From NCBI GenBank assembly GCA_964549475.1, contig CAZJXH010000085.1:1-13614 (forward strand): a stretch of DNA of 13,614 nucleotides, written 5' to 3'. The position numbers and the translations under genes were made by a program. Below are positions 13,599 to 13,614 of the stretch, piece after piece (position 1 is the stretch's first letter; the number at the start of each line of letters is the position of its first letter). The notes below the pieces were generated by a model that was given only the letters and a program-made list of their open reading frames with translations, ran no database searches and was not told the origin of the DNA. The stretch comes from JBBQKF01 sp964549475. GTDB lineage: Bacteria; Bacillota; Clostridia; Saccharofermentanales; UBA5734.

Positions 13599-13614
13599 TG
13601 GAAGAAATCTCTAT

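Overview
The window looks like a chromosomal segment from a Gram-positive bacterium of the Firmicutes, most likely the class Clostridia. The evidence is strong GGAGG-type ribosome binding sites before nearly every gene, moderate-to-low G+C, TATAAT-type -10 boxes, an AgrB/AgrD peptide-signalling pair, a DUF5317 membrane protein, and a hairpin repeat with a GGGGACGGTTCT core of a type I recall from clostridial genomes. I cannot name the genus.

Left part (1-4030). A membrane protein gene truncated by the window edge (1-432, minus) lies downstream of a polyprenyl diphosphate synthase gene (522-1511, minus). Divergent to these is an M24 aminopeptidase P gene (1672-2916, plus). It converges with a PfkB-family sugar kinase gene (3065-4030, minus), and two back-to-back hairpins (2961-3018) form a two-way terminator between them.

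Sugar/polyol part (3065-7170). The PfkB kinase follows a mannitol-1-phosphate 5-dehydrogenase-type gene (4184-5425, minus). A ROK-family repressor gene (5974-7170, plus) is transcribed away from them. The ~550 bp between them holds a REP-like perfect inverted repeat, a palindromic promoter-like segment and a 10-bp-period tandem repeat. The arrangement suggests a small regulated polyol or hexose catabolic locus, with no transporter visible.

Aromatic amino acid part (7419-9565). aroF (DAHP synthase, type I-beta with ferredoxin-like regulatory domain) and tyrA (prephenate dehydrogenase with ACT domain) overlap at TAATG and form a two-gene operon feeding tyrosine synthesis.

Signalling part (9759-13598). 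A DUF5317 membrane protein gene is followed by an apparent operon: a 165-residue membrane protein that looks like a free-standing sensor domain, agrB, a 45-codon agrD (11705-11842), a strong intergenic hairpin, and a six-pass membrane GGDEF/HD-GYP protein. There is no AgrC kinase or AgrA regulator gene in the window. The layout suggests a cyclic-peptide quorum-sensing cassette whose output may be cyclic-di-GMP turnover. This is the most interesting part of the window.

A recurring oddity is that many intergenic leaders carry their own short imperfect tandem repeat (19-20 bp, 10 bp, 18 bp, 14 bp, 8 bp), each of unrelated sequence.
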